From Bacteroidota bacterium (lineage in GTDB: Bacteria > Bacteroidota > Ignavibacteria > Ignavibacteriales > Melioribacteraceae): DNA of 7,059 nucleotides. The stretch spans positions 1 through 7,059 of the forward strand of contig JAMCSN010000044.1 in the NCBI GenBank assembly GCA_023381535.1, given 5' to 3'. How positions within the stretch are numbered: the first letter of the stretch is position 1; each line of letters starts with the position of its first letter. The translations under genes were made by a program, and so were the position numbers. The notes beneath the pieces were generated by a model. It was not told the origin of the DNA. It did no database searches and saw only the letters and a list, made by a program, of their open reading frames with translations. This document shows positions 5,593-7,059 of this stretch, one piece after another.

Positions 5593-6828
5593 ATGGAAAA
5601 TTCGAAACAAATTGTGAAGCAAGAAAAGTCTTTCATTGATTTTGCCATTTTAATTGTTAAATGGCGTAAGTTTATTATTTTCAATGTATTATTGATAACT
5701 ATTCTTGCAACCATTATTAGTTTTTTCATCCCTAAATGGTATACTTCTACTGCGAGTGTAATGCCTCCAAAATCAAAGGGTGGACTATTGGGCGATATTG
5801 GTAGTTTTTCAAGCACTATAAAAGATTTGTCACGAACGTTAGGAAGATTGGGAACGGTTTCTGATGAAGCTTATAATTATCTCGCTATATTGAAAAGTCG
5901 ATCATCCTATGAAAAAGTCATAAATAAATTTGACCTTAGGAAGGTTTATGATTTTAAGGCAAGTGAACCAATAGAAAGTGTACTGAAAGAATTAGATAGT
6001 AACGTAAAATTTAATGTTGAAGATGAAGGAAATATTACAATAAAAGTAACTGATAACAATCCTCAAAGAGCTGCCGAAATGGCTAATTATTTTGTGGAAG
6101 TGCTTAATGAGATTAGTATTGATCTTGGTACTGCTGAAGCAAAAAATAACCGGGAATTTATAGAAAAAAGGTATATTCAATCTCTTAACGATATAAAAAA
6201 TGCTGAGGATTCGTTAAAAAACTTTAGTAGAAATTATTCTGTCTTTTCATTAGCAGAGCAAACTAAAGCAGCTATTACTATTGCTGCTGAGTTAAAAGCG
6301 AAAATTGAAATTCAAAAAATTGAACTAGATATATTTAAGAAAAGTTATGGAAACGATAATCCGCTAATTGCCGATAAGCAATTGATGATAAATGAAATGC
6401 AGGCTCAACTGAATAAAATGAAATATGCGAATATTGATGGACAACGAGATGTAAATTTATTTACACCTTTTTCTGAACTTCCCGAGGTCGGAGTAAAATA
6501 CATTAGATTGAAAGGAGAATACGAGTTACAAGCGAAGATATTAGAATTTATTGTACCGATATATGAACAAGCGAAGATAGAGGAAAAAAAGGATATTCCT
6601 GTTTGTCTTTTCCTTGATAAAGCTGTTCCCGCCCAAGAAAAAGCCGGTCCTAAAAAAGCTTTCATCATAATAATTGCTTTCTTAATCTCTTTCATTTTTG
6701 CTCTTGTATGGATGTTGTTTGCAGAAAATTGGAGTAAGATGCAAGCTGATGAAATTAGATACAGGAAGGTTCATGAAGAAATAGTATTACCTCTAAGAAA
6801 AATGTTCTTTTTGAATAGACAAAAATGA
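5593..6828 (+). CDS. Wzz-type polysaccharide chain-length determinant / co-polymerase, no kinase domain
   Basis: The 411-residue inner-membrane protein has the polysaccharide co-polymerase layout. A short cytoplasmic N-terminus (IDFAILIVKWRKFI) leads into TM1 at about 26–46, ending in IPKWYTSTASVMPP, the start of the Wzz domain. A periplasmic alpha/beta base follows, then a long helical, coiled-coil-prone stretch at about 184–278. A GNVR-like region at about 296–350 (LPEVGVKYIRLKGEYELQAKILEFI, then DKAVPAQEKAGPKKAF) leads into TM2 at about 355–377 and a short basic tail. Such proteins oligomerise in the inner membrane and set polymer length or couple polymerisation to export, here presumably with the SLBB protein encoded upstream. 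The protein ends soon after TM2 without Walker motifs, so any partner tyrosine kinase is separate. The gene is visibly more AT-rich than rmlB: one 60-base line at 6301 has 11 G+C, against 30 at 3541. Its stop overlaps the next start (ATGA). Confidence 0.9.
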   Translation: MENSKQIVKQEKSFIDFAILIVKWRKFIIFNVLLITILATIISFFIPKWYTSTASVMPPKSKGGLLGDIGSFSSTIKDLSRTLGRLGTVSDEAYNYLAILKSRSSYEKVINKFDLRKVYDFKASEPIESVLKELDSNVKFNVEDEGNITIKVTDNNPQRAAEMANYFVEVLNEISIDLGTAEAKNNREFIEKRYIQSLNDIKNAEDSLKNFSRNYSVFSLAEQTKAAITIAAELKAKIEIQKIELDIFKKSYGNDNPLIADKQLMINEMQAQLNKMKYANIDGQRDVNLFTPFSELPEVGVKYIRLKGEYELQAKILEFIVPIYEQAKIEEKKDIPVCLFLDKAVPAQEKAGPKKAFIIIIAFLISFIFALVWMLFAENWSKMQADEIRYRKVHEEIVLPLRKMFFLNRQK

Positions 6829-7059
6829 AAATCATTTTCGCTAACAACAATTCTTACGTAAAGATAGGCAGTTTTAGTTTATTGATCTTTCTTGAATTGA
6901 TTCCGCTTGCATTTTTGGGGATGGGTTTGTTTAAAATTTCATTGGAAGTTATATCATTTTTCTTCCTAGTCTTCTTTATTTATTGGTTCTTTAATTACCC
7001 GTATAAGTTACTTCAATGGTTTTTATTTACTATACTTATAAGTGGTATAGATGCATTTA
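6825..7059 (+). CDS. Multi-pass membrane protein, N-terminal part (3' partial), possible O-antigen polymerase/ligase
   Basis: The ATG at 6825 overlaps the Wzz-type stop by four bases (ATGA), a typical translational-coupling arrangement. The frame is open for 78 codons to the right edge. The product begins MKIIFANNNSYVKIGSFSLL and is strongly hydrophobic, with candidate membrane helices at about 16–36, 40–55 and 62–78, separated by very short polar loops. This and its place right after a chain-length determinant fit a Wzy/WaaL-type O-antigen polymerase or ligase, or a Wzx flippase. The visible part has no diagnostic motif, so only 'membrane protein of the polysaccharide cluster' is firm. Confidence 0.7.
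   Translation, partial: MKIIFANNNSYVKIGSFSLLIFLELIPLAFLGMGLFKISLEVISFFFLVFFIYWFFNYPYKLLQWFLFTILISGIDAF

Noticed and set aside
5579..5617. Tiny leader-peptide ORF (ATG GTA ACC ...) overlapping the Wzz-type start
   Set aside because: Only 12 codons, no attenuator-like structure or codon run, and expected by chance in such AT-rich sequence.
5593..6828. Bacterial tyrosine kinase fused to the Wzz domain
   Set aside because: The protein ends about 30 residues after the second membrane helix and has no Walker A/B motifs or Tyr-rich tail.

Overview
The window most likely comes from an Ignavibacteria-type bacterium (Ignavibacteriota/Bacteroidota–Chlorobi group). The main evidence is the type IX secretion C-terminal sorting domain ending the first gene, which has the NYPNPFNPSTKI / IYDMLGREVSTLVNE / LSSGTYVYKL series that recurs in that lineage. 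Supporting evidence is the moderately AT-rich base composition, the lack of Shine-Dalgarno sequences before the starts (A-rich leaders instead), and intergenic palindromes of a kind common in Bacteroidota. All convincing genes are on the + strand.

Bases 1–1447 hold a secreted protein gene cut off at the left edge. It has a zinc-dependent phospholipase C / P1-nuclease-like domain, an Ig-like region and a T9SS sorting tail. One reading frame runs from the window edge to the TAA at 1445, broken only by a TGA at 461–463. The two halves look like one gene carrying a nonsense codon, a sequencing error or, less likely, a recoded stop.

Bases 1448–2315 are an 868-base non-genic island, unusually rich in repeats. 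It contains a GC-rich hairpin, a degenerate 21-bp tandem array of 14 units in perfect register (1572–1851) that looks like a decayed heptad-repeat gene, a paired-hairpin inverted repeat (1923–1995), a small hairpin (2136–2157) and an ATCCGTG ~10-bp periodic repeat (2165–2207).

Bases 2316–7059 form a compact co-directional cluster for surface polysaccharide. In order: an exported outer-membrane beta-barrel protein; RmlB (dTDP-glucose 4,6-dehydratase), overlapping the barrel stop as TGATG; an SLBB-repeat polysaccharide export protein of the Wza type; a Wzz-type chain-length/co-polymerase protein without a kinase domain; and, overlapping it by ATGA, the start of a multi-pass membrane protein that runs off the right edge, plausibly an O-antigen polymerase/ligase. 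RmlB would supply a deoxysugar nucleotide, the Wzz and membrane proteins would govern assembly and chain length, and the SLBB protein would form the export path. Base composition becomes clearly more AT-rich after about 5546, as is common where a conserved export module meets the variable part of such a locus.

No tRNA, rRNA, CRISPR array, transposase or phage gene was found. The observations most worth following up are the 21-bp array with its decayed heptad reading frame, the in-frame TGA, and the barrel gene coupled to rmlB.
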